From NCBI GenBank assembly GCA_008360975.2, contig CM039179.1:61418666-61482665 (forward strand): DNA of 64,000 nucleotides. Reading direction: 5' to 3'. The stretch comes from Lichenostomus cassidix (lineage: Eukaryota > Chordata > Aves > Passeriformes > Meliphagidae). Positions 11,301 to 22,388 of this stretch are shown one piece after another. Below the pieces are notes generated by a model that did not search any database, was not told the DNA's origin, and worked only from the letters and a program-made list of their open reading frames with translations. The number at the start of each line of letters is the position of its first letter. Position 1 is the stretch's first letter. The position numbers and the translations under genes are program-made.

Positions 11301-14300
11301 ATCAACCTCTGCTCTGGCTCTCAGAGAAGATGACAAAATGATCTGAGGGATCCCCCTCTGCTGTGAATATCCATAGTGAGCATTCAGTAGTTCCTGTACT
11401 TTCAGTACAATTAGAGGTTCCTCTTGGAAAGACAAAAAGGCAGATTTTGATAGCTTTCTCTTCCTGGCTTTATTTTGCATCACTGCCAGCTCCCTGGTCA
11501 ATTGGAAAATAGTGTGGTACTTCAGCCTTTAATATATGATCCTCTCCAGACTTGTCATATATTTAGTGTTCAAGTCCTAGATGTGTTTCTGAAGACTCTC
11601 TTAGAAGAAGAGTAGGTTCCAAGCTCATTTTACTGTCTCCTGCTCTCTTCCTCTTTCTGATTGTTTTAAGAACTCTCCTGGGTATTTGTTTTTAACTTAA
11701 TCATTTGCTGTGCAGCACTATTTACACACAGAAAGCTGCAGGGAGTCAAACCCTAAACACAGCACAGGATCGCATGTAAGCTTCTCATAAGAGAGTCCAA
11801 ATTTCAGGACTGAAAGCAAATAGAAGTGTTCACAGGAGCACAGCTCCTACCAAGGAAAAAAACCAGCACTAATGAACAAAGCCTTCCTCCAAGAATTAAG
11901 TAAATGGCAAAAGCAGTAAATGACAAGGTTGACATTTTAATAGTGAACTTTCCTTCTGAGTCACAGCTGTGGGCTGTGAACTGTGTTGAGCTTATGCTCA
12001 AAGGATGTTGATTAACTTTTTTTTCAAACTACTTAGAAACATGTACTACTTAACATACTTAGTTCATGCATCCACAAGCTATTTCTTCCCCTTTCTTTTA
12101 TAAGATATGATTTTTGTGATTTCTTTGCAATTTTTCATTTTTCTTATATAACAGATGCTCTTGAAAACCACCAGATTCCTGTAAGCTGGTTTTTGTTAAT
12201 ACAAAAGAGGAAGACAAAAATGGGAAAAATGGTAAAAACCCTGGGTTTTTTCGCTAAATTGGAGAGGCATTACTCTGTCATCCCTATATATGTTTTGATG
12301 CTTTGTTTGGACAGAAATGGATATACAGTGCACAGATAAGCTGGATTTCCTTGTGCTCTTCCCACCACAGCAATTGGCACTCATCTGAAAGTGTTATTTT
12401 TTTAAATTGTTTTCCAGCACCCGTTAAATAGAGTTGGATGCTACCTATGTAGCTAGTACTTAGATCCCAGTTCTTGTCATTTGTTCTCCACAGTGGCTTT
12501 TTATTGTGGCACCTAAAGTTAACTATTTATTCCAAATAGAAGGGAATCACTCAGTTTATAAGTTTATTTTGATGCAAATCTTGTGAGATCAGAAAGAAAA
12601 GTTTTTGTTACAATAAATTTGTGTGACTGAAAAATTGCTGTATGTCCTTCATACTGGATCATCCTATTAAAAAAATTAAAGGGAAAGGAAAAATGCAGAT
12701 GTTATTAAGCCTTATTTTTGATACACTGCTTTGGTCAACTCTGTGTTTCTTTGCAGAGATCTGGACCACAAACATCACAAACTACTATGTTCATGGATAA
12801 TAAAAGACAGCTGTTAAGTATTGCCAAACCTTCTGCACAGGTTGAGGAGAACACATGATGAGGAACCAGTCTTGGAAAATACTTCACTAACAAGTCTCAG
12901 GAGCTAAATGCTAATTCACCTTGGAGAGTTATTCACACTGAAATTATTAGTGATGTAGCCTGTATCTCAGTATATCTTGACTAAAATAGGCAGCTGCCTC
13001 CCATTAGAAATAATATGGGAATGGCACTGATATGTTCATTTGTAGTCTTTTGTCCAAAAGATGCCCTGGAGGTCAAAATTTGCAGTAATCAATGTGTGTC
13101 TGAAAAGTCCAATGCAATCAGCTGCCTGTTGTAGGTGATCAGAGACTGACACCAAACATCACAAAAAGAAAGGAGGACCACAAAACAGCAAACGTTGGTA
13201 GTAAGTTCTCAGAAACCCTCTAATTACTATCACACTGACTAACAGCTGTGGTTAATAACATGCTTAAGAGGAAATGGTGAGTGCACATATTAATGACAGT
13301 GGAGAAAGGAGGACCCTGCTGATAAATATTTCTAAAATCAGGTCATCCTAGCAAGATTTAATATAGCTGTGATACCTCAGCCTAACAGTGAGCATGTCAC
13401 CTGGTGAGCTAAGAGGACCAACAACAGTTAAGGACAAGCCCAGTGCCCTGCATCTTATTACTAAGCATAGTTTTAGCACTCCTTTCACATTTAAGCCATC
13501 TAAGGACTTAAATCAGATAAATAAGGTAAGCTTAGAGATGTTATCCCCCGCTGCCTTATAGGAGAGCAGAATTTGCATTTCCAAACCTTGTGACATATCG
13601 ACATGTTGAAGCAATAAAGATTTCAGATTTACTGAGGAACTGCTAGTTGTTCCATTAATTCTTTCTATTTTAGTTGCTTTAAGACCAAGTCTTGGTCCTT
13701 CACAGTTCAAATGCTACCTACTGTGTGCATGGTTGTCTTCCTGAGATGACCTCCCTCACAGAGAGAAATCCAACACATGTTCAGGATAGAAGGAATTAAT
13801 GTCATGATGTATAGTTTTGCATTGCTAACCAGATCTTGGGTTGTCTGGAGAGTGGGAGCAGTAGAAAATCAAGGTTCACTGCTGTTTTCTAAGATGTAAA
13901 CTTAATGCAGCTTGGGGGGGAGGGGGGGGTGTTCTTTACCACTCCCATAATTTATTCAGCCTGAGCACTGTACAGGATTTAGCTGTGTTTCACTTACTCA
14001 GCATTCAGGGACTATATTGGACTAAGAGTGTTTGCCCAGTGATTTTCTGGCATGAGTAATGAAGCTACAGGAAGCCATATGCTTCTTCTAATTATCCATT
14101 ATCCTCATTATTCAGCTACTGTCTGATTATTGATTCCAAAAATCTAGTTCAGCACTGAGATTTTAACTCGGCAAATTAAATTTTCAAGTTACTTTAGAAT
14201 AACCTAAAAAGAAAAAAGAAATCTCACTAGCAAATTAAACATTCATTAAGATAAATTACTGAGATTCCTCAGAGATGTAAAATTAAAAGTAATGTGAAAA

Positions 14301-14450
14301 GTTAAAACACAAGACTGGGAGATTCTTCCACCAGTTTTTGCAATTTCACCTAATTCTTCATATCTGCCTGGGTCATTCACTCTAGAAAGTAGAACTTCTA
14401 CTGAGGAAAAAAGAAAGAATTAAGGGGATTTACTAGTAAATATAGAAATG
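8391..14450. other. Unique non-coding sequence with chance open frames
   Basis: About 6 kb without identifiable genes or repeats. It carries two of the longest open frames of the window: 8528-9010 minus (160 codons) and 10284-10790 plus (168 codons). Neither shows a signal peptide, membrane segment or known motif. A G-rich run lies at 13914-13929 (seven G, one A, eight G). A full-consensus donor-like AAAG/GTGAGT lies at about 10957-10966. Confidence 0.55.
13914..13929 (+). repeat. Poly-G run interrupted by one A
   Basis: Seven G, one A and eight G in a row. Two long G-runs of this kind can supply the four G-tracts of an intramolecular quadruplex. No other promoter-like feature is seen around it. 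Confidence 0.9.
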
Positions 14451-14930
14451 TGATCATCCCACCCTTCTTGGCACTTGTTAGACCTCACCTGAAGAACTGT
14501 GTCCAGTTCTGATCCCCATAACTCAAGGAAGACGGAAACACACTGGACAAAGTCCAAAGGAAGGCCATGAAAATTATCAAAGAGCTGGAGAATCTGCCCT
14601 ATGATGAAAGACTGAAGGAACCAAGTCCCCTCTTCCTAGAGAGCAGAAGGCTCAGCCTCATCACAGTTCTCGAGCACTTACAGGGTGGCTAGAAAGAGGA
14701 GGGAGGATTCTCTCTTTACAGGGAGCCACAGGGAGAAGACAAGTGGCAACAAGGTAAGGTTTCATCTTGATGTAAGAGAGACATTTTTTACACTGATGAC
14801 AACCAATCACTGGAAGAACCACCCCAGGGATGTGGTAGAGTTCCCATCAATGGAGGTTTTCAGGATCTAATGAAACACTGGACCAGACAATCTTCCTAGG
14901 TCCCTTCCAGCCTGGGGTCTTCTGTGATTC
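14451..14930 (+). mobile_element. CR1 LINE, 3' fragment of about 480 bp
   Basis: The fragment starts in the conserved block TGATCATCCC ... AGACCTCACCTGAAGAACTG / GTGTCCAGTTCTGATCCCC. It continues through CATGAAAATTATCAAAGAGC and the GAGAGCAGAAGGCTCAGCCT block. It ends in CTAGGTCCCTTCCAGCCTGG and TTCTGTGATTC. It covers the end of the former ORF2 region plus the 3' UTR. It is 5'-truncated and has no intact frame; the short open frame at 14685-14870 lies inside it and is not a gene. Confidence 0.95.
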
Positions 14931-17900
14931 ATGAAGAAACACATAATGAAAGATGTTAATTAATGCAAGGGTGTTTTCTTAAAACACTTTAAGGTAGGAA
15001 GGCCATGTTCCTACTCATAGATTATACAATCGTGTTAGTCCTGGACGCTTTAGAGAGGCACATTTCACCTGCAGCCAATCCCCCAGCCCAGCCTCTGCCA
15101 GGTCTCACACTGAGGCTTTGCAGGTGTTGTGGAACCAATCTGGCGTCTCTTCCATACTCTCACACCAAGACATTCACATTTTCCTGTTTTAGGTCCTACA
15201 TGTATGACAATTTGGAGCCCCTAAGCAAGGAGCTCATTTTTCCCTGTCTTCAGGCAGCCCCTGTAAAAGTATCTCCCTCCTCTCCAGCAGGCCTGCAGTT
15301 TGCTCCCTGTCCCTCTCTCCACTGTAGGTCTCACAGGAGCCATATCAGTGAAGTCAAACAACTACTGTCAGCAGTCATGGACTTTCTCCTCCCTCACTCT
15401 GAGCATTCCTCTGCCACACTGCACAGTCTGTTTCAGTGTGTCTGATTATGACTGATGGATTGCTTTCCCACTAAAATGTGAGATGAAAGAGCTGATGTGC
15501 TCCCCCATAATAAACTGTGTGTTATGAAAGACTCAAAGAAGTGAGCATGCATCTTGGAAACAAATTATGAGAAAAAGAACAACTGATGAAGAACTGCCAC
15601 CATCGATGCAGAATACAGAATGCTTTCTGTGTATGCAACATGCTTCATCTCCTACACACGAAAGGATTTAACAAAGAGCCAAGTAACACAGATGAGAGGT
15701 GCTGGAAACGTACTAGAAGTAATTGCCCATTTGATTTTGTTTGCATTAAAACAAAAACCAATCACAAACGATTCCTCTGGCCTTACTGCTGAACGACTTA
15801 CAATGAGATGTACCCAAAATGAGGATGAGGCACAAAAACAATTTTCAGGACATAACAGGTTACACTCAAACAATTGCAGAAATTATGGCACTGGCAAGGC
15901 ACCTCCTGGCTCTGATCAGGAAGGCTGTCCAGGATTACATGGCTGGTGAGCTGTATCCATATTTCAGCTGCATTCACTGAGATGATAGCAATCGTCAGCT
16001 CTGGATAATGGGGACTAATCTCTGAGCAGTCTGGACGTGAATACTCTCTATATCATCCTTCATCTCTGTGAGTTATGGAGAACATGTATGCCAGATAAAG
16101 TCTTCCGAATTCATGCTTATATCCCAGTTCTCCCAGCGATTCACTGATATCCCTGAATGATATCACTGTCTTAAAATAACAAAGGAAGAATATTACTGAA
16201 AGTAAGGTGGGAAAATGCCAGCAACATTTAGCTCAAAATTTTTCTTTATCCTCTCCCTATGACCTCACAAGTTGTCAATCTCATTTATATCTTATAAACT
16301 GAGATTTCTAGGTTTTTATCTTTTTACAAATATTTTGACATCCTTTCTGGAAACTTTGTAATTGAATACAATGAAGTGAGCCAAATATGTCAATGAGGAG
16401 GTGGGGAATACTAGAAGGCAAGATATGAGTTAAAACCTGGGAAAGGAGCTTTTCCATGACCTCCCACTAACATCTGATATCACTAGGCAATATGTAGTGA
16501 GGGTACAGAATGGAGAAACAGAGTTTGCAAATAAGCTGCACAATAGTATCCCAGTATATGCCATTCATGCAGTGTGATGCGAAATAGAGGAGTCATGCCT
16601 CTTCTACTAGAACATTTTCCCAGTATCTCTTCCATGTGGAGAAAAACATGAGCCAAATCTACCTGGATTCCTCCTGAAATTTTCACAACTGTCTTAAACA
16701 GACACAAAGCCTTTGCTCATCTTTCTGGACTCAGGAGTTGTACTAAATTTTGATTTTGAAGTGAAGGAAGTGCATTATCTCAAGATTTCATGCAATAAAG
16801 ATGGTCCAAATGTATTTTCTACAGCCAGAATAATGGAACATGTTTGCCCCTCTAGGTTGTTTGCCAGCCTTATCTTTGCAGTTTGGTGTCAGGTTGCCAC
16901 CTCTTGAGAACTAGAAATTATATCTTCCCATGTGCAGTTTTTACAGCACGGGGTTAAGAAAACATTCAGATGTTTAATTGATTTTTGTCACTTTTCAGCC
17001 ATTTTGCTTCATTAGGCATTTCCTTTGATCTCCAACTTGTTGCTTCTGGTTCCAGAAACAATGTTTTTTCTCTTTGAGAATTAGCCTAATCTGACAAAAA
17101 CCATTTGCCTTCCAGTGATATATTTTATGGGTTGAACACTTAAATAGTGTTGCTGAGAGAGGGCTCATCAGAAGTGTTTGTCATTCTTTTCACTTTATTG
17201 ACTTTTATGTTACAATTGTATGGAGGTCTGAGAATAAAAACATTTGTGGAGTACTCCACAATGACCTACCACTTTGTAAAGTACATTTTGATCATATCTT
17301 ATTTCACACAATCAGTTTTTGTGTTTGGAATAATATTGTTTTTAATGAAGTCAGATTTCCTTGACCTGGGGCTGTTTTTTTTTTTTTTTAAGAATTAATA
17401 GTATTTGCATTAGGCAGCAGAAATTCAGCAAAACTTTCCATACCCTTGAAAGGGGCTGACAATTTTTAGAGATTTTCTTTTCTGCTACAGCAATGTAGCA
17501 GTGGACTGACAGCTGGCCCTCCAGTTAATGCTTTGCAATGAACCATATGAGCATTCATAGCTAGAGCCTAGAAACAGAATTTGTGGATGTGAGGTCTATC
17601 ATAATATGCATGAAAGGTAAGTATCCATCTCATTCAATCAGCTGTGAGACAAAAGATGCTTTTCTGAAAGAGTGGCACTCTTGCTCCATTTGCAAAACAC
17701 ACAGACAGGTCCCTCCCAAGGCTGTGTCAGTGGACACAGCCACCTTGTGCTGTGAGAAACCAGTGCCAGACCCTGGCTCTGTTCTCCCTGATTTTGTCCT
17801 GGAGCTGTGCTGAGACATTGCAGGTCCTTCCCAGCCAGCTTTGCTTTCCAGCATGAGCACAGGGGGAGCAAAGGAGGTGAGCAGAGTGTGGTGGAGCTTG

Positions 17901-19260
17901 GCTGTGTCGAATGTGTGAGAAGGGGGTGGGTGTGAGGCACAAGGCATCTCACATCTCAGAGGGACATGGGAACTGAAGGAGCAAGGATATCAGAATATGA
18001 GCCTTTCTGGGGTGAAATTAACCAGGACCAGGTCCTAGCCCTCCAGAAATTCCAAGCTGGCTGAGGGCCAATGTCAGAAGTAGATGACTTGACGGGCAGG
18101 GAGGCAACACATCAAGAGATTCAGCTGCACTGCCCAAAGAACACTCCAACTTTTTCTTTCACACGTCCCAGAGCTCCACTAATTCTCCACTGCTCTGTTC
18201 TGGCCCTCTGAAACACTCTAACACAGGGTTCACCTTCCTCCCAAACCACTGCCATGCTGAACTTTGCTGCTGTCATTGGAGGGCTCTGTCCTCTCCCCAT
18301 CAGCAGCTCCAAGCCAGCCACGACCACATTCCTGTGTGGCACACCGAGACATGGTAGGAAAGGGGGGGGGAGAGAAGTCAAAACTTTTAACTGAGATTAA
18401 TCACAGTTCTAAAAACATGTCTTTGCAGTACTTCAAAGTCTCACCCATGCACCCTGTCCAAACAAGGGCAACAACCCTTGAAGAGCAATTGCATATAAAT
18501 GGAGATCCATTTGCCATTGTCTGTCAACACCGAGTCAATTTGCATGACACACCTTGGAAGTCTGTCTTGCAAACTGAAGGAAAGAGCAGGTAAATAAAGC
18601 AAAACATTTAACACTGTGAGTGGCATTGTCATGTACGAGTGGGAAAAGCTTTTCACAGAAATTGCACTTAATGTTGCATTGTCTTTGTAGTAGAAACACA
18701 GACTGAGACAATATCTATGCAATTCTTAAATGGAGTAGACATGAGCTTTGAATCTAAAAATAGGCTAAATTAATTTTCTCTAAAATTGTAGAAAGCTCTT
18801 CAAGGATCGTAGGCCAGCTTTCAAGAGAAAAGAAAAAAAAGACCACAGTCATTTGTCTTAACAAAAGAAGGTCTTTATATCTTTCCAGAAAAATCAAACT
18901 TTCAACTCAGAGAGTTCATTTGGTGTTATCATTTTGATCCAAATGCAAGGTCAAAAGTAATTTCTGCTCAATAGGCCAGTTAGTGAGGCACTCAAGCCCT
19001 TCCCTTCCTGTATGTTGGCAAGAAATGAAACCCATGGCAAAAGGCAAGGAATGGAAGACATCTTCATCATCTCCGGGCAGTTGTACAGAGTATGTGCTGC
19101 TACTCAATCAGAAAGTACCTCAAGAAATAACTGAAAAGAAAGAGCTTGCTTGGCTTCCTTTTGGATACTTTGGGTGTCTTGATTTCTTCAGTGTAATTCC
19201 TCGCTGGTGAAGCATAAGCCTCACACACAACCCTCACACACGCTGCAGAACAGCCTCAGA
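14931..19260. other. Unique non-coding sequence
   Basis: No gene or transposon is seen in this 4.3 kb. It includes a T15 run at 17375-17389, a G9 run at 18362-18370, and a possible exon-like segment at 17491-17616 bounded by good splice-site matches but closed in all three plus-strand frames. Open frames at 15005-15445 and 17630-17952 have no recognisable domains. Confidence 0.55.
17375..17389. repeat. T15 homopolymer
   Basis: Fifteen consecutive T residues. It has no flanking duplication that would mark it as the tail of a retroposon. Confidence 0.9.
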
Positions 19261-19624
19261 TGTCCTGTGGGGCGTTAAACACACGATTGCCACAATGGTA
19301 TGGCAAAGACACTTTACTGCAAAAATCCAGGGTTCTTAAACTGTTTGTTATGGGTTTTCATACTTGGGAAGCACAGCGAATGTGCTTAACCAACTACCAT
19401 AGACCATTATAGGAACAGGCATCAGATGTAACCAATCAGCAGCCCTGTGGTGTGAGCACTTATTTCTTTTAATAATTGTTTTACAATTATGTAACTTGTT
19501 TTTCACCTCTAGTTTAGCTGAGTCATTCCCAGAGTGCTTTTCTAGTTAGCCAAAGTAACAGAAGTGCGCAAGGGTTTTACAAGGGCAGCAAGGCCCTCAC
19601 TTTGCAAGGTCTTTCTGCTCCACA
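19261..19624 (-). mobile_element. Probable solo LTR of an endogenous retrovirus
   Basis: Read on the minus strand, the segment runs from TGTGGAGCAG to CCCCACAGGACA, giving TG...CA ends of LTR type. Inside, in order, are a CCAAT-type box (CTGATTGGTTAC), an AT-rich promoter-like zone, and GCAGTAAAGTGTCTTTGCC. That last motif resembles a mutated AATAAA poly(A) signal in a U3-R-U5 layout (AGTAAA at 19313-19318 on the complement). The poly(A)-to-end spacing of about 55 bp is plausible for R-U5. I could not find a matching target-site duplication, so the ends are uncertain. No internal retroviral sequence is attached. Confidence 0.5.
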
Positions 19625-22114
19625 TTTCTGCCTCTATGTCTCTAAGCTGTAGGACTCTCTGTGGGGTGAGGAAGAGGGCTAAACTTCCTTCAGTTCATGG
19701 AGCACAGCACTTTATCTGAGCTGTTTTACTCAGGATCTCCTTATTGTTTCCAGTACCAACACCTGCAGGCATTTTCTACAGAAGTGGGAAAATCCATGGA
19801 TGGAGTACAGCTTAACATCTGTACTGACCTTGTCATGTAAGTGCAACTCAGTCAGTGGAGTTTGGTGCGCCAATGACCACACATGTATCATTCTAGATTG
19901 AGCTGAAGTGTCCTGTAAGCTGTTCTGCAAGTTTAGACCAGTTCCCCACACTTAAGGATACAGGACTGTTTGAGATGTCCTTGGGGATCCCACCTGGCTG
20001 CCACTTTCTGGAGCTCATTGATGCTAAGCCCTTCCAGCTTGGTGTGAAAAGCTACAGGAGGCCTAGAAGATCCCTCCAGATTTTCCGTATTCACCTTCCT
20101 TCAGACTGGCTAGAAAGTGTGTTAAATCAATATGAGACTAAAATAAACAAAGAAAACAGCCCTCAAATTTCCATAATAAGTCACATCTTTCCAAACATCA
20201 TCTTACTCTATTAAGTTTAGGCAAAAGTGGGCCAAGCTTTTCAGTCCCATCTGTTGAGACTAGAAAGAAAGAAACAAGGAAAAAAATCCTTCTTTCCTGA
20301 CAGATTCAGTTGGGGGTTATCACAAATTGCCTGTGTTTCTAGATCCTGTTTTGGCTGGCTGAGACCAGGAGGATGTGCTATGTCAGCTGGCAGACCATGT
20401 CACCTCATGCTATGAGGTTCCTGTATCTTGCTGCTCAAAGTAAAAATACATTACTTTTTTCCCCAAAATGGAGAATTAATTGAGGTAACAACACATTGAG
20501 GCCAACTGCACATTGCACTTCAGCAACACTGATGAGCAAATCGATTTCTGTTCACTCAGAGTAGTACTTTTGATTTCTTTGCTCAGGCTTCAATGGTCTG
20601 AAAAAATGTGTTCAAAAATTCTCAGGATGAAGGCTGTAGCTGGCAATTATATAAAAGAGACAATGCAACTCTCTAGAAAAGGGGTACAGCTTGTTTGTGC
20701 AGAAAAGATAGTGTCTGTGGGGGCTGAGTGAGGTAATGAAGGGAAGTACCCCATATTTGGGACCACAGCAAACCTGACATGTGGTTCTTCCAGACAAAGC
20801 AGGTTGCTTTGACTCTGTCATCTCTATACACAGAAATACATTGAAATATATGCTTATTTTTCTTTAAAACCTCTGAGAATATCTGTTTATTTTTCTTTAT
20901 AATCCCTTCTGGAACAAGAAATGTCACTGCATTCATTTCCATTCCCCAAGTGCAAAAAGGAAGAGAGAACAAACAACATGTGACAGATGTTATTCATACT
21001 GTACAAAGTGCTGTTGGAAGACATGCACGTACTAAGTGATAATATCTATAAAAATCTTGATAGAAAAGACTTCATAGTAGATCTTATGTAAGATGTGGCC
21101 TAACAAGAAAGGTGGGTCAAGCCTTCTTTTGCAGGTAGTGCCTGATGCCTCCAGCTCATGGGGGAGGAAGGGTGGTCTCACACATCAAGGACATCTGTGT
21201 TTCAGGAATTCACCACCTACTAAGATGTCATAAGGGCAAGGGAAAAGGAAAACCATAACACAGCATAGATTGCAATTCTTCGTCGTATCCAGCAATATTT
21301 TGAATATTACTGTCTTGACTTGTCTTTTGAATATTGCCCTCACTATAAAGAGAAATTTAGTTAATTAATAAATAAATGCTTGCAATGACATAAATCCATC
21401 AAACCAGTAATGCTGACTTTGTTTAATCTGATTGTCACTCCCCACACAAAACCAGTAGGGCTAAATCCTTTTCCACTGAAGTCAACAGCAAAGACCTAAA
21501 ACTGCTCCAGAAGGAAGAGGATTAGGTTCTGAATTAGGATGAAGAACACCGTTCACTCACTTTTCTCAAATATTGTTCCTTCCACCATATCCAGTATCAC
21601 AAAGAATAGCTGAATTTTTCTTAAGCAGTCTTTTATAACATTAATGGGTTCCATAGTGGTTAAAATTTAATTCTGGTAGATACACAGCAGCAGTTTGGAA
21701 GCAGTAGATTAATGTTCTTTTTGTGTTTCTGCTTTTTTTTTTAAATTAGAATTGCCTTTTTAACAAGGAGATGCTGGTGACTGAGTCAAGTGAGAATGGA
21801 TGTACACAAAAGCACAGCTATAATTCTCTCCTGATAGCCTGGTCGCTTGGAACAGTCAATAAAATCCTTTCTCAACAATTCCTGTGTTGCCTCAGAGGCA
21901 TGGTCAATAGCTAGGAGTCATCCCCAAATGCTGAGTTGGCACTTTCGGTCCTGTCTTGTATCTCATCAAATTATATTTTATTCCCAAACTTCATCTTTCT
22001 ATCCTGAAAGAAACTATGGAATAATATGTAACTATTTGATCACTATGCTAAAAGCCAGGGCAGTGAAAGCAAAGAAACATTTCGTGACAGAACGAAGACA
22101 TTTAAACCAATATA
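19625..22114. other. Unique non-coding sequence
   Basis: Nothing recognisable in about 2.5 kb. A near-duplicate TATTTTTCTTTA occurs at 20855-20866 and 20888-20899. Open frames are under 100 codons and unremarkable. Confidence 0.55.
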
Positions 22115-22120
22115 AGAAGC
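22115..22120. other. Target-site duplication, left copy
   Basis: AGAAGC directly abuts the LTR end at 22121 and is repeated exactly at 22383-22388. A 6-bp duplication is typical of class II (ERVK-type) retroviral integrases. Confidence 0.9.
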
Positions 22121-22183
22121 TGTCGCTGTTGAGCCGCTAGCAGAGAAAAGAACTCAGTTCTCAGTGGCAAGAAGGAAAAGACC

Positions 22184-22189
22184 TTTATT
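22184..22189 (-). promoter_or_regulatory. Poly(A) signal AATAAA of the solo LTR
   Basis: AATAAA on the minus strand, 63 bp before the LTR 3' end and just downstream of the TATA-like box. This is the normal position for the U3/R poly(A) signal of a short LTR. Confidence 0.75.
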
Positions 22190-22200
22190 GTTTTGATTTC

Positions 22201-22213
22201 AACATATATATAG
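22201..22213 (-). promoter_or_regulatory. TATA-like box of the solo LTR
   Basis: CTATATATATGTT on the minus strand lies about 170-180 bp into the LTR, upstream of the AATAAA. This matches a U3 promoter position. Present activity is unknown. Confidence 0.65.
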
Positions 22214-22382
22214 AGTTTTCAAAGGTCACCCAGATTGGTCAGCCAGAAACCTCCCCCTAGGCCTGACTGGCCAGGCCTGCACCGTCCAAATCTTGGGACA
22301 CTGTTTTTAATAACATCCAAACTTTATCTTTGTTTATAAAACACAAAAAGAATTCTCATGGGAAAGACCTGTGCTAGCCACA

Positions 22383-22388
22383 AGAAGC
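22383..22388. other. Target-site duplication, right copy
   Basis: AGAAGC, identical to 22115-22120, directly follows the LTR terminus CCACA. Confidence 0.9.

Larger units (their letters stand above)
22121..22382 (-). mobile_element. ERVK-type solo LTR, 262 bp
   Basis: On the minus strand the element begins TGTGGCTAGC and ends GCTCAACAGCGACA, so it has proper TG...CA termini. The TATA-like CTATATATATGTT lies at about 22201-22213 (complement). The AATAAA poly(A) signal lies at 22184-22189 (complement), followed by a short R-U5. Exact AGAAGC duplications flank both ends, so the boundaries are secure to the base. No gag, pol or env sequence or second LTR is present, so the provirus was lost by LTR-LTR recombination. 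Exact flanks and intact signals suggest a moderately young insertion. The family name is not known to me; assignment to class II rests on the 6-bp duplication and LTR form. Confidence 0.9.

Noticed and set aside
14685..14870. Open frame with an RNA-binding-like basic start
   Set aside because: It lies wholly inside a CR1 3' fragment and is a by-product of the repeat.
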